DNA of 64,000 nucleotides from Nocardioides sp. YR527 (lineage in GTDB: Bacteria > Actinomycetota > Actinomycetes > Propionibacteriales > Nocardioidaceae): positions 1-64,000 of the forward strand of contig NZ_FNFN01000005.1 in the NCBI RefSeq assembly GCF_900101045.1, read 5' to 3'. Within the stretch, counting starts at the first letter, position 1. Each line of letters opens with the position of its first letter. The notes beneath the pieces are model-generated. The model was not told the DNA's origin and did no database searches. It saw nothing but the letters and a program-made list of their open reading frames with translations. Both the position numbers and the translations under genes were made by a program. This document shows positions 1 to 7,755 of this stretch, one piece after another.

Positions 1-110
1 GCCTTGACGGACTCGGCCTCGATGCGGGCCTGGGCGGGGTCGTAGACGCCGCAGGGCAGGTCGCAGTGGGCCGAGACCTCGATGGTGGGAGCGAAAAGTC
101 GCGCGAACAT
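1..110 (-). CDS. sodN: Nickel superoxide dismutase, N-terminal part (window edge)
   Basis: Only the first 36 codons lie in the window; the gene continues to the left. The protein begins with a 14-residue leader, MFARLFAPTIEVSA, followed by HCDLPCGVYDPAQAR. This is the nickel hook of Ni-SOD: after cleavage the new N-terminal His1 with Cys2 and Cys6 binds Ni and disproportionates superoxide in the cytoplasm. The ATG at 108-110 is preceded by a good GAGAGGA ribosome binding site. It is divergent from sodX, the protease expected to remove the leader. Nickel regulation through Nur is usual in this family, but I see no clear Nur box in the short gap. The identification is very secure. Confidence 0.96.
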   Translation of the reverse strand, partial: MFARLFAPTIEVSAHCDLPCGVYDPAQARIEAESVK

Positions 111-164
111 GCGGGTCCTCTCAAAGAGTGTTCATGTGTCCTACGGATTGCGACACTACTCCGC

Positions 165-527
165 ATGGAAGACATCGCGGCCAGGGCACCCCGACACAGC
201 TGGGGGATGGCGAAGGTCGTAGGGGTCTCGATGGAGCCGACGCTGCGAGCGGGGGACCGGTTGTGGGTCTCCTACGGACGTACGCCGGTGCCCGGGTGCG
301 TGGTCGTCGGACGGCTCGCCGACGGGGCGGTCGTGGTGAAGCGCGCGGTCGAGCGGCGTACGACCGTCTCCGGGCGCTCCGGGTGGTGGCTGCTCTCGGA
401 CAACCCGGCTGCTCCGGGGGTGATCGACTCCCGTCACCGGGGGCCGGTCGCGGACGCCGACGTGATCGGCGTCGTCGTGGCCCGACTGTGGCCGCGCCCA
501 CGCATCCTGGGGCAAGTCTCTGGATGA
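165..527 (+). CDS. sodX: Nickel-type superoxide dismutase maturation protease
   Basis: A short S26-family (LexA/signal-peptidase-like) serine protease of 120 aa. The nucleophile motif SMEPTLRAGD lies near residue 23 and the general-base lysine is in VVVKR near residue 63, followed by the typical LLSDNP segment. Its known partner is Ni-SOD, whose leader it removes to expose His1; sodN lies divergently 54 bases away, which makes the assignment firm. The start is uncertain: ATG 165 has no obvious ribosome site, and a second in-frame ATG at 207 directly precedes the conserved core. The enzyme is small for S26 but normal for SodX. Confidence 0.9.
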   Translation: MEDIAARAPRHSWGMAKVVGVSMEPTLRAGDRLWVSYGRTPVPGCVVVGRLADGAVVVKRAVERRTTVSGRSGWWLLSDNPAAPGVIDSRHRGPVADADVIGVVVARLWPRPRILGQVSG

Positions 528-557
528 GGGCTCCAGATGAGGCCTTGGTCACCTTGT

Positions 558-588
558 AGGAAACATCAACCGTTTCCTCCGGTAGCCT
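558..588 (+). promoter_or_regulatory. Candidate promoter with inverted repeat upstream of malic enzyme gene
   Basis: AGGAAAC (558-564) and GTTTCCT (572-578) form a 7-bp inverted repeat with a 7-base spacer. It sits just before TAGCCT (583-588), which fits the actinobacterial -10 form TANNNT. The dyad would overlap the -35 region, where a repressor could act. No regulator is identifiable; the promoter is inferred. Confidence 0.4.
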
Positions 589-704
589 GTGGGAAACTGC
601 CATCCGGGCATCACATCCCTGTAGATGGCGCCTTGCGCGGCTCCACCCCTCGGCTCGCGTTCGACCGCCCGACGTCCGAGTCCGTAGTTTCTGGAGGCCC
701 CCCA

Positions 705-1898
705 ATGACCGAGTCCACCCTGTCCACCGAGTCCACCGCCTATGACGGCGACCCGGTGTTCGAGCTTCACCGCGGCGGCAAGATGGCGATCGCCGCGACC
801 GCATCGGTCTCCGACAGGGCATCGCTGTCGATGGCCTACACCCCCGGCGTCGCCCGGGTCTGCACCGCGATCGCCGAGAACCCGGAGCTGTCCCAGACCT
901 ACACCTGGGTGCCGAACACCGTCGCGGTCGTCACCGACGGCACCGCCGTGCTCGGTCTCGGTGACATCGGCCCGTCCGCCGCGATGCCGGTGATGGAGGG
1001 CAAGGCGGTGCTGTTCAAGGAGTTCGGCGGCGTCGACTCCATCCCGATCTGCCTGGACACCACCGACGTCGACGAGATCGTCGAGACCGTCATCCGGATG
1101 GCGCCCTCGTTCGGGGGGATCAACCTGGAGGACATCTCCGCGCCGCGCTGCTTCGAGATCGAGGACCGCCTCAAGGAGGCGCTCGACATCCCGGTCTTCC
1201 ACGACGACCAGCACGGCACCGCCGTGGTCACGCTGGCTGCGCTGATGAACGCGCTGAAGCTGACCGGCCGCAACCCGGAGTCGACCCGCGTGGTCATCTC
1301 GGGTGCCGGCGCCGCCGGCGTCGCGGTCGCCAAGATCCTGCTCGAGTTCGGCATCAAGGACCTCGTCCTGCTCGACCGCAAGGGCGTCATCTCCTCGACC
1401 CGCTCGGACCTGACCGAGTCGAAGAAGGCGATCGCCGAGGTGACCGCGGACGTCACCGGCCGCTCGGGCTCGCTGGCCGACGCGCTGGCCGGCGCCGATG
1501 TCTACGTCGGCGTCTCCGGCGGCACCGTCCCCGAGGAGCTCGTCGCGACCATGGCGCCGCAGGGGATCGTCTTCGCGATGGCCAACCCGAACCCCGAGAT
1601 CCACCCCGACGTGGCGCACAAGTACGCCAGCATCGTCGCCACCGGGCGCTCGGACTTCCCCAACCAGATCAACAACGTCCTCGCCTTCCCCGGCATCTTC
1701 CGGGGTGCGATCGACGTGCGCGCCTCCTCGATCACCGAGGGCATGAAGCTCGCCGCCGCGCAGGCGCTGGCCGCTCTGGTCGGTGACGAGCTGTCCGCGG
1801 ACAAGATCATCCCCGAGCCGTTCGACCCGCGCGTCGGCCCCGCCGTCTCCGCTGCGGTCGCCGAGGCCGCTCGGATCGACGGGGTCGCTCGCGCCTGA
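705..1898 (+). CDS. NAD(P)-dependent malic enzyme (oxaloacetate-decarboxylating)
   Basis: A 397-aa malic enzyme of the short bacterial class, converting malate to pyruvate, CO2 and NAD(P)H. The N-terminal catalytic part carries YTPGVARVC (around residue 47) and FHDDQHGTAVV (near residue 165), which supply acid/base and metal ligands. The Rossmann domain has VVISGAGAAGVAVAKIL near residue 195. The upstream reading frame stays open to 537, but the family N-terminus and the GGAGG ribosome site place the start at ATG 705. A dispersed palindromic repeat begins three bases after the stop. Cofactor preference cannot be read from the sequence with certainty. Confidence 0.93.
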   Translation: MTESTLSTESTAYDGDPVFELHRGGKMAIAATASVSDRASLSMAYTPGVARVCTAIAENPELSQTYTWVPNTVAVVTDGTAVLGLGDIGPSAAMPVMEGKAVLFKEFGGVDSIPICLDTTDVDEIVETVIRMAPSFGGINLEDISAPRCFEIEDRLKEALDIPVFHDDQHGTAVVTLAALMNALKLTGRNPESTRVVISGAGAAGVAVAKILLEFGIKDLVLLDRKGVISSTRSDLTESKKAIAEVTADVTGRSGSLADALAGADVYVGVSGGTVPEELVATMAPQGIVFAMANPNPEIHPDVAHKYASIVATGRSDFPNQINNVLAFPGIFRGAIDVRASSITEGMKLAAAQALAALVGDELSADKIIPEPFDPRVGPAVSAAVAEAARIDGVARA

Positions 1899-1900
1899 GC

Positions 1901-1993
1901 GTTCCTTCGGCAGGGTATGCAGGCGAAGGCACACATCCCCGGCGGAGCTCCGCCGGGGATGTGTCCCGCGATCTGCACACCTTGATCGAGGAC
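1901..1993. repeat. Dispersed nested palindromic repeat, copy 1
   Basis: Outer arms GTTCCTTCGGCAGGGTATGC (from 1901, continuing to 1922) and CTGCACACCTTGATCGAGGA (from 1973) are degenerate inverted copies. Inside them, 1931-1964 is a perfect 34-bp palindrome with ACACATCCCCGGCGGAG as one arm. The whole element aligns with 25773-25866, where the outer arms are perfect. It lies between two plus-strand genes and can act as a terminator. Confidence 0.85.
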
Positions 1994-2006
1994 CCGCCCC
2001 GGTCGG

Positions 2007-2012
2007 TAGGGT
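2007..2012 (+). promoter_or_regulatory. -10 box of a predicted leaderless transcript
   Basis: TAGGGT fits TANNNT and ends 7 bases before the ATG at 2020. There is no Shine-Dalgarno sequence, so transcription probably starts at the start codon. Confidence 0.5.
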
Positions 2013-2019
2013 CAAGCGC

Positions 2020-2988
2020 ATGTTCGCTGCGTACGCCGAGAAGTTCTCATCCGACGATCCGATCTCCGGCCTCGTGCTGGGGGAGCGGCCCGATCCTGTC
2101 GCTCCGGACGGGTGGACGACGGTCACCGTCAAGGCGGCCTCGCTCAACCACCACGACCTGTGGTCGCTGCAGGGGGTCGGCCTCAAGGCCGAGGCGCTGC
2201 CGATGATCCTGGGCTGCGACGCGGCCGGGCTCGACGAGGACGGCAACGAGGTCGTGGTGCACTCGGTGGTCTCCTCGCCCGACTGGTCCGGCGACGAGAC
2301 CCTCGACCCGAAGCGGTCGCTGCTCTCCGAGCGTCACCAGGGCACCTTCGCCGAGAAGGTCGTCGTGCCGCGACGTAACGTCGTGCCGAAGCCCGCCGGG
2401 ATGTCGTTCGAGGAGGCCGCCTGCCTGCCGACGGCATGGCTGACCGCCTACCGGATGCTGTTCACCCAGGGCGGGCTCAAGGCCGGCGACTCGGTGCTGG
2501 TCCAGGGCGCCGGCGGTGGCGTCGCGACCGCGGCGATCACGCTCGCCCGGGCGGCCGGCCTGAAGGTCTACGCGACCTCGCGTGACGAGGCCAAGCAGAA
2601 GCGTGCCCTCGAGCTCGGTGCCCACGAGGCCCTGCCGTCGGGGGAGCGGCTGCCGGTCAAGGTCGACGCGGTGATCGAGACCGTCGGGCGCGCGACCTGG
2701 AAGCACTCGGTGCGCTCGCTGCGTCCGGGTGGAGCGATCATCATCAGCGGCACCACGTCGGGGGCGAACCTCGACGACGCGCTGCTGACCAACATCTTCT
2801 TCCTGCAGCTGAAGGTGATCGGCTCGACGATGGGCACCCGCAGCGAGCTGGCGAGCCTGGTCTCGCTGCTCGAGGCCACCGGCGCCCGCCCGCTGATCGA
2901 CCGCACCATGCCGCTGACCGAGGCCAAGGCCGGCTTCGGGGCGATGCACGCCGGTGACCTCTTCGGGAAGGTTGTCTTCACGCTGTGA
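2020..2988 (+). CDS. Zinc-binding dehydrogenase family oxidoreductase (MDR superfamily)
   Basis: A 322-aa medium-chain dehydrogenase/reductase. The GroES-like N-terminal half has SLNHHDLWSLQG (residues ~44-55) and LGCDAAG; the Rossmann half has VLVQGAGGGVATAAITLARA around residue 165. The N-terminal part resembles Zn-dependent alcohol dehydrogenases but lacks the structural four-cysteine loop, so quinone-reductase-like or enoyl-reductase activity is equally possible. The frame is open upstream into the preceding gene. I chose ATG 2020 because the protein core begins there and a -10 box lies 7 bases before it. The substrate is unknown. Confidence 0.82.
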   Translation: MFAAYAEKFSSDDPISGLVLGERPDPVAPDGWTTVTVKAASLNHHDLWSLQGVGLKAEALPMILGCDAAGLDEDGNEVVVHSVVSSPDWSGDETLDPKRSLLSERHQGTFAEKVVVPRRNVVPKPAGMSFEEAACLPTAWLTAYRMLFTQGGLKAGDSVLVQGAGGGVATAAITLARAAGLKVYATSRDEAKQKRALELGAHEALPSGERLPVKVDAVIETVGRATWKHSVRSLRPGGAIIISGTTSGANLDDALLTNIFFLQLKVIGSTMGTRSELASLVSLLEATGARPLIDRTMPLTEAKAGFGAMHAGDLFGKVVFTL

Positions 2989-3104
2989 CGCCGGCGGTGT
3001 GACGTACGGAATATCGTTCGACTCGCCCCGGTTCAGCAAGGGACCATTGAGTGTCACTGCCGGGGGGCTTGAAAGTTTCTCGTGGCGTGATGTCGAAATC
3101 GGCC

Positions 3105-3137
3105 CCGCCCGTTCGATCTATGTATGAGAGCGGGCGG
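3105..3137. promoter_or_regulatory. Inverted repeat around a candidate -10 region before the DHA2 pump gene
   Basis: CCGCCCG (3105-3111) and CGGGCGG (3131-3137) are perfect inverted arms enclosing an AT-richer core with CTATGTATGA. The core could contain the -10 of the following transporter gene, with the arms as an operator. This is inference from position and symmetry only. Confidence 0.35.
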
Positions 3138-3172
3138 CAACGGGCCCCTGCGTACGACCCGAGGAACTCGTC

Positions 3173-4702
3173 ATGACTGCTGCCGTCACACCATCACACC
3201 GTCCGATCGACGGTGAGAAGCGGCGTACGCCTGCCGTCATCACCCTGCTCGTGCTGGCCACCTTCGTGGTGATCCTCAACGAGACGATCATGCTCAACGC
3301 GATCCCGAACCTGATGAACAGCTTCGGGGTCACCGAGCATGCCGCTCAGTGGGTCTCGACCGCGTTCATGCTCACCATGGCGTCGGTGATCCCGGTGACC
3401 GGCTGGTTCCTGCAGCGGGTGACGACCAGGACGGCGTACGCGACGGCCATGGCCGTCTTCATCGCCGGCACCCTGATCTCGGCGATCGCGCCGGTCTTCG
3501 GGATCCTGCTCGCCGGCCGGGTCATCCAGGCCGCGGGCACCGCGGTGATGATGCCGCTGCTGATGACCACGCTGATGACGGTGGTCGACGAGAGCGACCG
3601 GGGCCGGGTGATGGGCAACGTCACCATGGCGATCTCGGTCGCGCCGGCGCTCGGGCCGACCCTGTCCGGCCTGATCTTGGGCTTCGGCTCGTGGCGGCTG
3701 CTCTTCCTGCTGGTCCTGCCGATCGCCGTCGGCGTCGCCTGGTCCGGGCTGCGCCGGCTGGAGAACGTCAACGAGCCCGCGGAGTCCAGCGTGGACTGGG
3801 CCTCCGTGGTCATCGCGGCGCTCGGGTTCGGTTCGCTCGTCTACGGGCTGAGCCGCTTCGCCGAGGGTGAGGTCGGTCTTCCGCTGGCCATCGCGGCCTT
3901 CGGGGCTCTGCTGATCCTCGGGTTCGTGCTCCGTCAGCTCCGACTGCAGCGGGTCGGATCGCCGCTGCTGGATCTGCGCGCCTTCCTGCACCCCACCTTC
4001 ACCAAGTCGCTGGTCCTGATGGCGGTCGCGTTCCTGGCGATGATGGGCTCGATGATCCTGCTGCCGCTCTACCTGCAGACCGTGCGCGGGCTCTCTCCCC
4101 TCTACACCGGTCTCCTGGTGATGCCCGGCGGTCTCGCCATGGGTCTCCTCGGGCCGACCGTGGGGCGGATCTTCGACAACTACGGCGGCCGGGTGCTCGT
4201 GATCCCGGGCTCAGTCGGCATCGTGGTCGCTCTCGCCGGGCTCTCGCAGATCTCGCTGACCACGCCCTACCTGCTCGTGCTGGTGCTGCACCTGGTCCTG
4301 ATGGTCAGCCTGGCAGCTGCCTTCACCCCGGTCTTCACGTTGGGTCTCGGGTCGCTTCCCTCGCACCTCTACTCCCACGGCTCCTCGATCCTGGGCACGC
4401 TGCAGCAGGTCGCGGCCGCGTTCGGCACCGCCCTGGCGGTCACCGTGATGTCCGTACGCAGCGACCAGGTCATCGACGAGGTCGGTGCCGTCGCGGCCCA
4501 GGTGAGCGGTCTGCAGGCCGCGTTCCTGGTCAGCGCCGGGCTGGCTCTGATCGTGGTCGTGATGGCCGTGCTGCTGCCGGCTCGGGCCGAGGGACACGAG
4601 GAGACCGCTGCGGAGCCCGTCGAGGAGCCCGAGGCGGATCTCGACGCCGAGCTGGCCGAGCTGTGCGAGCACGGGCGCGAGCCCGCGGTGTGCGGCTGCT
4701 AG
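3173..4702 (+). CDS. DHA2-type (14-TM) major facilitator superfamily drug/H+ antiporter
   Basis: A 509-aa inner-membrane transporter of the EmrB/QacA branch. Alternating hydrophobic segments run from about residue 22 to 465. The antiporter motifs are visible: LNETIMLNAIPNLM in TM1, WVSTAFMLT in TM2 and GRVIQAAGTAVMMPLLMT in TM4. These pumps exchange drugs or metabolites for protons. GAGG lies 9 bases before the ATG. The C-terminal tail is acidic and ends in LCEHGREPAVCGC, three cysteines in 12 residues, which is unusual for this family. The gene is convergent with the TetR gene, with 4 bases between them, so the regulator could also control the pump. The substrate is unknown. Confidence 0.9.
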   Translation: MTAAVTPSHRPIDGEKRRTPAVITLLVLATFVVILNETIMLNAIPNLMNSFGVTEHAAQWVSTAFMLTMASVIPVTGWFLQRVTTRTAYATAMAVFIAGTLISAIAPVFGILLAGRVIQAAGTAVMMPLLMTTLMTVVDESDRGRVMGNVTMAISVAPALGPTLSGLILGFGSWRLLFLLVLPIAVGVAWSGLRRLENVNEPAESSVDWASVVIAALGFGSLVYGLSRFAEGEVGLPLAIAAFGALLILGFVLRQLRLQRVGSPLLDLRAFLHPTFTKSLVLMAVAFLAMMGSMILLPLYLQTVRGLSPLYTGLLVMPGGLAMGLLGPTVGRIFDNYGGRVLVIPGSVGIVVALAGLSQISLTTPYLLVLVLHLVLMVSLAAAFTPVFTLGLGSLPSHLYSHGSSILGTLQQVAAAFGTALAVTVMSVRSDQVIDEVGAVAAQVSGLQAAFLVSAGLALIVVVMAVLLPARAEGHEETAAEPVEEPEADLDAELAELCEHGREPAVCGC

Positions 4703-4706
4703 TCGG

Positions 4707-5366
4707 CTACGACTCCGAGCGCCACTGGTAGACACCGATCAGCAGCATCCTCAGCTGCGTGCGTACGGTGGCGACGATCTGCTCCTCCTGCTCGGGGCGG
4801 GTGGTGGAGAGGATCTGCTCCGCGGTCGCGACCAGGACGGTCACGAACAGCGACGAGAGCACGTGCAGGTCCTTGGCCGTCCAGGTGTCGGTGCCGGTCA
4901 TCAGCGCGAGGTCGGTGGCGAGCTCGCGCTCGCAGAGCTCGATCTCTCGCCTGATGGCCTCGCGCACCGAACGTGGGCCGGCCACCCGCTCGCGGGCGAT
5001 GAAGCCGAAGTGGTCGCGGCGCCGGTGGACGTGGTCGACGAGGGCATCGATCGAACCGTCGACAATGCGATGTCCTGAGCTTGTCGAAGGGTCCTGGTCG
5101 GCCCGCGCGTTGCGGCGTACGTCGCGGAAGAGGTCGCGCAGCGAGTCGAAGGACTCCTCGACCAGCGCCAGCCCGAGCGACTCGATGGAGTCGAAGTGGC
5201 GGTAGAACGCGGTCGGGACGATGCCGACCTGCTTGGCGACCTGGCGCAGCGACAGCGCCGTCAGCGAGCTGTCCGTGCATAGCTCCAGCGTCGCGTCCAG
5301 GATCGCTCGCCGGGTCCGGAGCTTGCGCTCCGCACGGCTCTCCGGCTCCGCACCCGTCTCGATCAC
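4707..5366 (-). CDS. TetR-family repressor, probable regulator of the adjacent desaturase operon
   Basis: A 219-aa TetR/AcrR regulator. The HTH spans about residues 38-66 (LSLRQVAKQVGIVPTAFYRH); the rest is the helical ligand-binding domain. It is divergent from the ferredoxin-reductase/desaturase operon, and two inverted 17-bp matching sites lie in the shared gap, so it probably represses both directions in response to acyl-CoA or fatty acid (inference, by analogy with other regulators of desaturases). The GTG start at 5366 follows a -10 box by 6 bases. Within the ligand domain the sequence DPSTSSGHR is encoded by a well-travelled short repeat that interrupts the family pattern in frame. Confidence 0.88.
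   Translation of the reverse strand: MIETGAEPESRAERKLRTRRAILDATLELCTDSSLTALSLRQVAKQVGIVPTAFYRHFDSIESLGLALVEESFDSLRDLFRDVRRNARADQDPSTSSGHRIVDGSIDALVDHVHRRRDHFGFIARERVAGPRSVREAIRREIELCERELATDLALMTGTDTWTAKDLHVLSSLFVTVLVATAEQILSTTRPEQEEQIVATVRTQLRMLLIGVYQWRSES
5074..5091. repeat. Short dispersed repeat (CCTTCGACAAGCTCAGG type) inside the TetR gene
   Basis: CCTGAGCTTGTCGAAGGG is a near-palindromic sequence that I recognise as recurring in many bacterial genomes, producing STSSG or FDKLRT peptides wherever it falls in coding sequence. Here it lies in frame in the TetR gene, between the ligand-domain helices, without breaking the reading frame. Only this copy was seen in the window. Confidence 0.55.
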
Positions 5367-5372
5367 CAGACC

Positions 5373-5378
5373 ATCCTA
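5373..5378 (-). promoter_or_regulatory. -10 box of leaderless TetR transcript
   Basis: On the minus strand TAGGAT lies 6 bases before the GTG start at 5366. No ribosome site is present, which suggests a leaderless mRNA. Confidence 0.5.
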
Positions 5379-5403
5379 GGCGCAGCGGTCGGTGGACCGT
5401 CAG

Positions 5404-5420
5404 GTGCACACCTGTACACC
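5404..5420 (-). promoter_or_regulatory. Candidate TetR operator, site 1
   Basis: Read on the minus strand this is GGTGTACAGGTGTGCAC, differing at two positions from the plus-strand sequence at 5481-5497. It lies 38 bases upstream of the TetR start, next to its predicted promoter, and is expected to mediate autoregulation. Confidence 0.6.
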
Positions 5421-5446
5421 GTGATCTGGACCACGTCCGTGGCGTC

Positions 5447-5497
5447 TTGACGCGTGCAGTGATGACCCGCCATGGTTGTCGGTGTACAGATGTTCAC
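5447..5497 (+). promoter_or_regulatory. Desaturase operon promoter with TetR operator site 2
   Basis: TTGACG (5447-5452) and CATGGT (5471-5476) form a plausible -35/-10 pair with an 18-base spacer. GGTGTACAGATGTTCAC (5481-5497) immediately follows, over the expected transcription start, an ideal place for repression. It is the inverted counterpart of site 1. The promoter is inferred; the sequence match between the sites is directly visible. Confidence 0.55.
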
Positions 5498-5512
5498 TGA
5501 AAGGCGAAACAC

Positions 5513-6607
5513 ATGGCACTCGACCTCGGCGGCCGGATCCTCCGCTCCCGCACGGTTGCGGCGCTCGCCTCACCGCACGGCATCGACCGCTACCTGACCC
5601 AGATCGACCCGATGCTGGCCGCGCACGAGGTGCGCGCCCGCATCACCGACATCCACCCGGAGGTGAGCGCGCCTGGCGCGCCCCGGGTGGCGACCGTGAC
5701 GCTCCAGCCCACCTCGACCTGGCGCGGCCACCGCGCCGGCCAGCACGTCAGTGTCGGCATCGACACGGGGGAGGGGCGGCGTACCACCCGCGTCTTCACC
5801 GTCTCCAACACCGAGGGCAAGCCGGGTGAGCCGCTCACGATCACGGTGCGCGCCCACGACGACGAGCACGCGACTCCCCACAGCATCTCCAAGTTCCTCA
5901 CCGAGCGGGCCACCGTCGGCACCCTGGTCCACCTGTCCCAGGCCGAGGGCGACTTCGTCCTCCCCGACCGCGTGCCCGAGCACATCGTGCTGATCTCGGG
6001 TGGGTCCGGCATCACCCCGGTGATGTCGATGCTGCGCTCCCTGCAGCGGCGTACGCACCGGGGCATGGTCACCTTCCTGCACTGGGCGCCCAGCGCCGAC
6101 CGTCAGATCTTCGCCGACGAGCTCGAGGAGATCCGTCGCCAGGGCCACGGCGTCGACCTGCACATCCTCCACACCGCCGACGGGGCGCCCTACCTCTCAC
6201 CGGCGCTGCTCTCGAAGCTGGTCCCGGGATATCGGGACCTGCCGACCTGGGCCTGCGGGCCGGCGTCGCTCATCGAGGCGGCTCAGGCTGCCTACGTTGG
6301 CACCGAGTCGCTCCGCGTGGAGTACTTCAAGCCGCCCAAGAACGCCGGCGTGGCCGGCGGCGAGATGGAGTTCGCGCGCACCGGCAAGACCGTCGCCAAC
6401 GACGGCGCCACAATCCTCGACCAGGCCGAGGCCGCGGGGCTGACCCCCGAGTCCGGCTGCCGGATGGGGATCTGCTTCTCCTGCACGACCAACAAGAGCT
6501 CCGGACGGGTCCGCAACGTCCTCACCGGCGAGACCTCCGAGCTCCCCGACGAACAGATCCGGATCTGCGTGAGCACGCCCGAGGGCGACTGCTCCGTGGA
6601 CCTCTGA
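5513..6607 (+). CDS. Ferredoxin/flavin reductase, electron donor to fatty-acyl desaturase (Rv3230c-like)
   Basis: A 364-aa FAD, NAD(P)H and 2Fe-2S oxidoreductase. The flavin-binding barrel has TTRVFTVSNTEG near residue 86, the pyridine-nucleotide domain has ISGGSGITPVMSML near residue 162, and the C-terminal plant-type ferredoxin domain has CRMGICFSC near residue 316 plus a distal Cys. This layout matches the mycobacterial reductase that passes electrons from NADPH to the stearoyl-CoA delta-9 desaturase DesA3. The desaturase follows after 23 bases, so the pair works as one system. GAAAGG provides a ribosome site 9 bases before the ATG. Confidence 0.92.
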   Translation: MALDLGGRILRSRTVAALASPHGIDRYLTQIDPMLAAHEVRARITDIHPEVSAPGAPRVATVTLQPTSTWRGHRAGQHVSVGIDTGEGRRTTRVFTVSNTEGKPGEPLTITVRAHDDEHATPHSISKFLTERATVGTLVHLSQAEGDFVLPDRVPEHIVLISGGSGITPVMSMLRSLQRRTHRGMVTFLHWAPSADRQIFADELEEIRRQGHGVDLHILHTADGAPYLSPALLSKLVPGYRDLPTWACGPASLIEAAQAAYVGTESLRVEYFKPPKNAGVAGGEMEFARTGKTVANDGATILDQAEAAGLTPESGCRMGICFSCTTNKSSGRVRNVLTGETSELPDEQIRICVSTPEGDCSVDL

Positions 6608-6630
6608 CCCTTCCTCATTAGGAGACCCCC

Positions 6631-7755
6631 ATGACCACCGTTGAGAACACCGGCAACCGCCGCCTCTCCGCCGAGGAGCTCGAAGCCTTCGGTGCCGAGA
6701 TGGACGCCATCCGGCAGCGCATCGTCGCGGACCTGGGCGAGAAGGACTCGGCGTACATCTACGACATCGTCAAGAAGCAGCGCGCCTTCGAGCTCGCCGG
6801 CCGCGCGCTCTTCTATCTGCCCGTGATCGGCTGGGTTCCGGCCGTCGCCTGTCTGTCGATCTCCAAGATCCTCGACAACATGGAGATCGGGCACAACGTC
6901 ATGCACGGCCAGTACGACTGGATGGGCGACCCCGACCTCAACTCGCGCATGTTCGAGTGGGACAACGTCTGCCCCTCCGACCAGTGGAAGTACTCCCACA
7001 ACTACATCCACCACACCTTCACCAACGTCCTCGGCAAGGACCGCGACATCGGCTACGGCATCCTGCGGATGGACGAGGATCAGAAGTGGCACCCCTACTT
7101 CCTGGGCAACCCGATCTACGCGTTCCTGCTGATGATCTTCTTCGAGTGGGGCGTCGCGATGCACGACCTCGAGGTCGAGAACATCGTCGCCGGCAAGCGG
7201 AAGATGTCGGACAACGCCGAGCTGCACCGCGGCCTGATGAAGAAGGTCAAGCGCCAGGCGCTCAAGGACTATCTCCTCTTCCCGCTGCTCACCGGACCGC
7301 TGGCGCCGCTGACGTTCCTCGGCAACGGCGTGGCCAACCTGGTACGCAACATCTGGGCCTTCAACATCATCTTCTGCGGCCACTTCCCGGCCGGCGTCGC
7401 CTCCTTCTCCCAGGAGGAGTGCGAGGACGAGACCCAGGGCCACTGGTACTACCGCCAGCTCCTCGGCTCCGCCAACATCACCGGCGGGCGCATCTTCCAC
7501 ATCATGTCCGGGAACCTGTCCCACCAGATCGAGCACCATCTCTTCCCCGACCTCCCCGCCCGCCGTTACCCGGAGATCGCCGAGGAGGTCCGCGAGATCT
7601 GCGAGCGTTACGACCTGGCCTACAACACCGGCCCGCTGCACCAGCAGCTGTGGGGCGTCTTCAAGAAGATCTGCAAGTACGCCCTCCCCGACCGCAAGCG
7701 CCCCGTCGCCGACCGCGTCCAGGCCGCACCTGCTCTCGAAGAGGTCGCGGCATGA
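6631..7755 (+). CDS. Membrane acyl-CoA delta-9 desaturase (DesA3-like)
   Basis: A 374-aa integral-membrane fatty-acid desaturase with the three diiron histidine clusters: GHNVMH (~residue 87), HNYIHHTF (~residue 124) and HQIEHHLFP (~residue 298). Hydrophobic pairs near residues 60-80, 165-185 and 225-260 cross the membrane. The enzyme introduces a double bond into stearoyl- or palmitoyl-CoA using electrons from the reductase encoded just upstream, and so adjusts membrane fluidity. The ribosome site AGGAGA is well spaced. The stop overlaps the start of a small downstream gene (ATGA), indicating translational coupling. Exact regiospecificity is inferred from mycobacterial DesA3. Confidence 0.94.
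   Translation: MTTVENTGNRRLSAEELEAFGAEMDAIRQRIVADLGEKDSAYIYDIVKKQRAFELAGRALFYLPVIGWVPAVACLSISKILDNMEIGHNVMHGQYDWMGDPDLNSRMFEWDNVCPSDQWKYSHNYIHHTFTNVLGKDRDIGYGILRMDEDQKWHPYFLGNPIYAFLLMIFFEWGVAMHDLEVENIVAGKRKMSDNAELHRGLMKKVKRQALKDYLLFPLLTGPLAPLTFLGNGVANLVRNIWAFNIIFCGHFPAGVASFSQEECEDETQGHWYYRQLLGSANITGGRIFHIMSGNLSHQIEHHLFPDLPARRYPEIAEEVREICERYDLAYNTGPLHQQLWGVFKKICKYALPDRKRPVADRVQAAPALEEVAA

Noticed and set aside
111..164. A Nur-type nickel operator between sodN and sodX
   Set aside because: I looked for paired TTGCAA-like half-sites and found only an isolated TTGCGA, not a convincing dyad.
537..704. Upstream in-frame extension of the malic enzyme from 537
   Set aside because: This stretch contains the predicted promoter and dyad, and the enzyme family starts at the GGAGG-preceded ATG 705.
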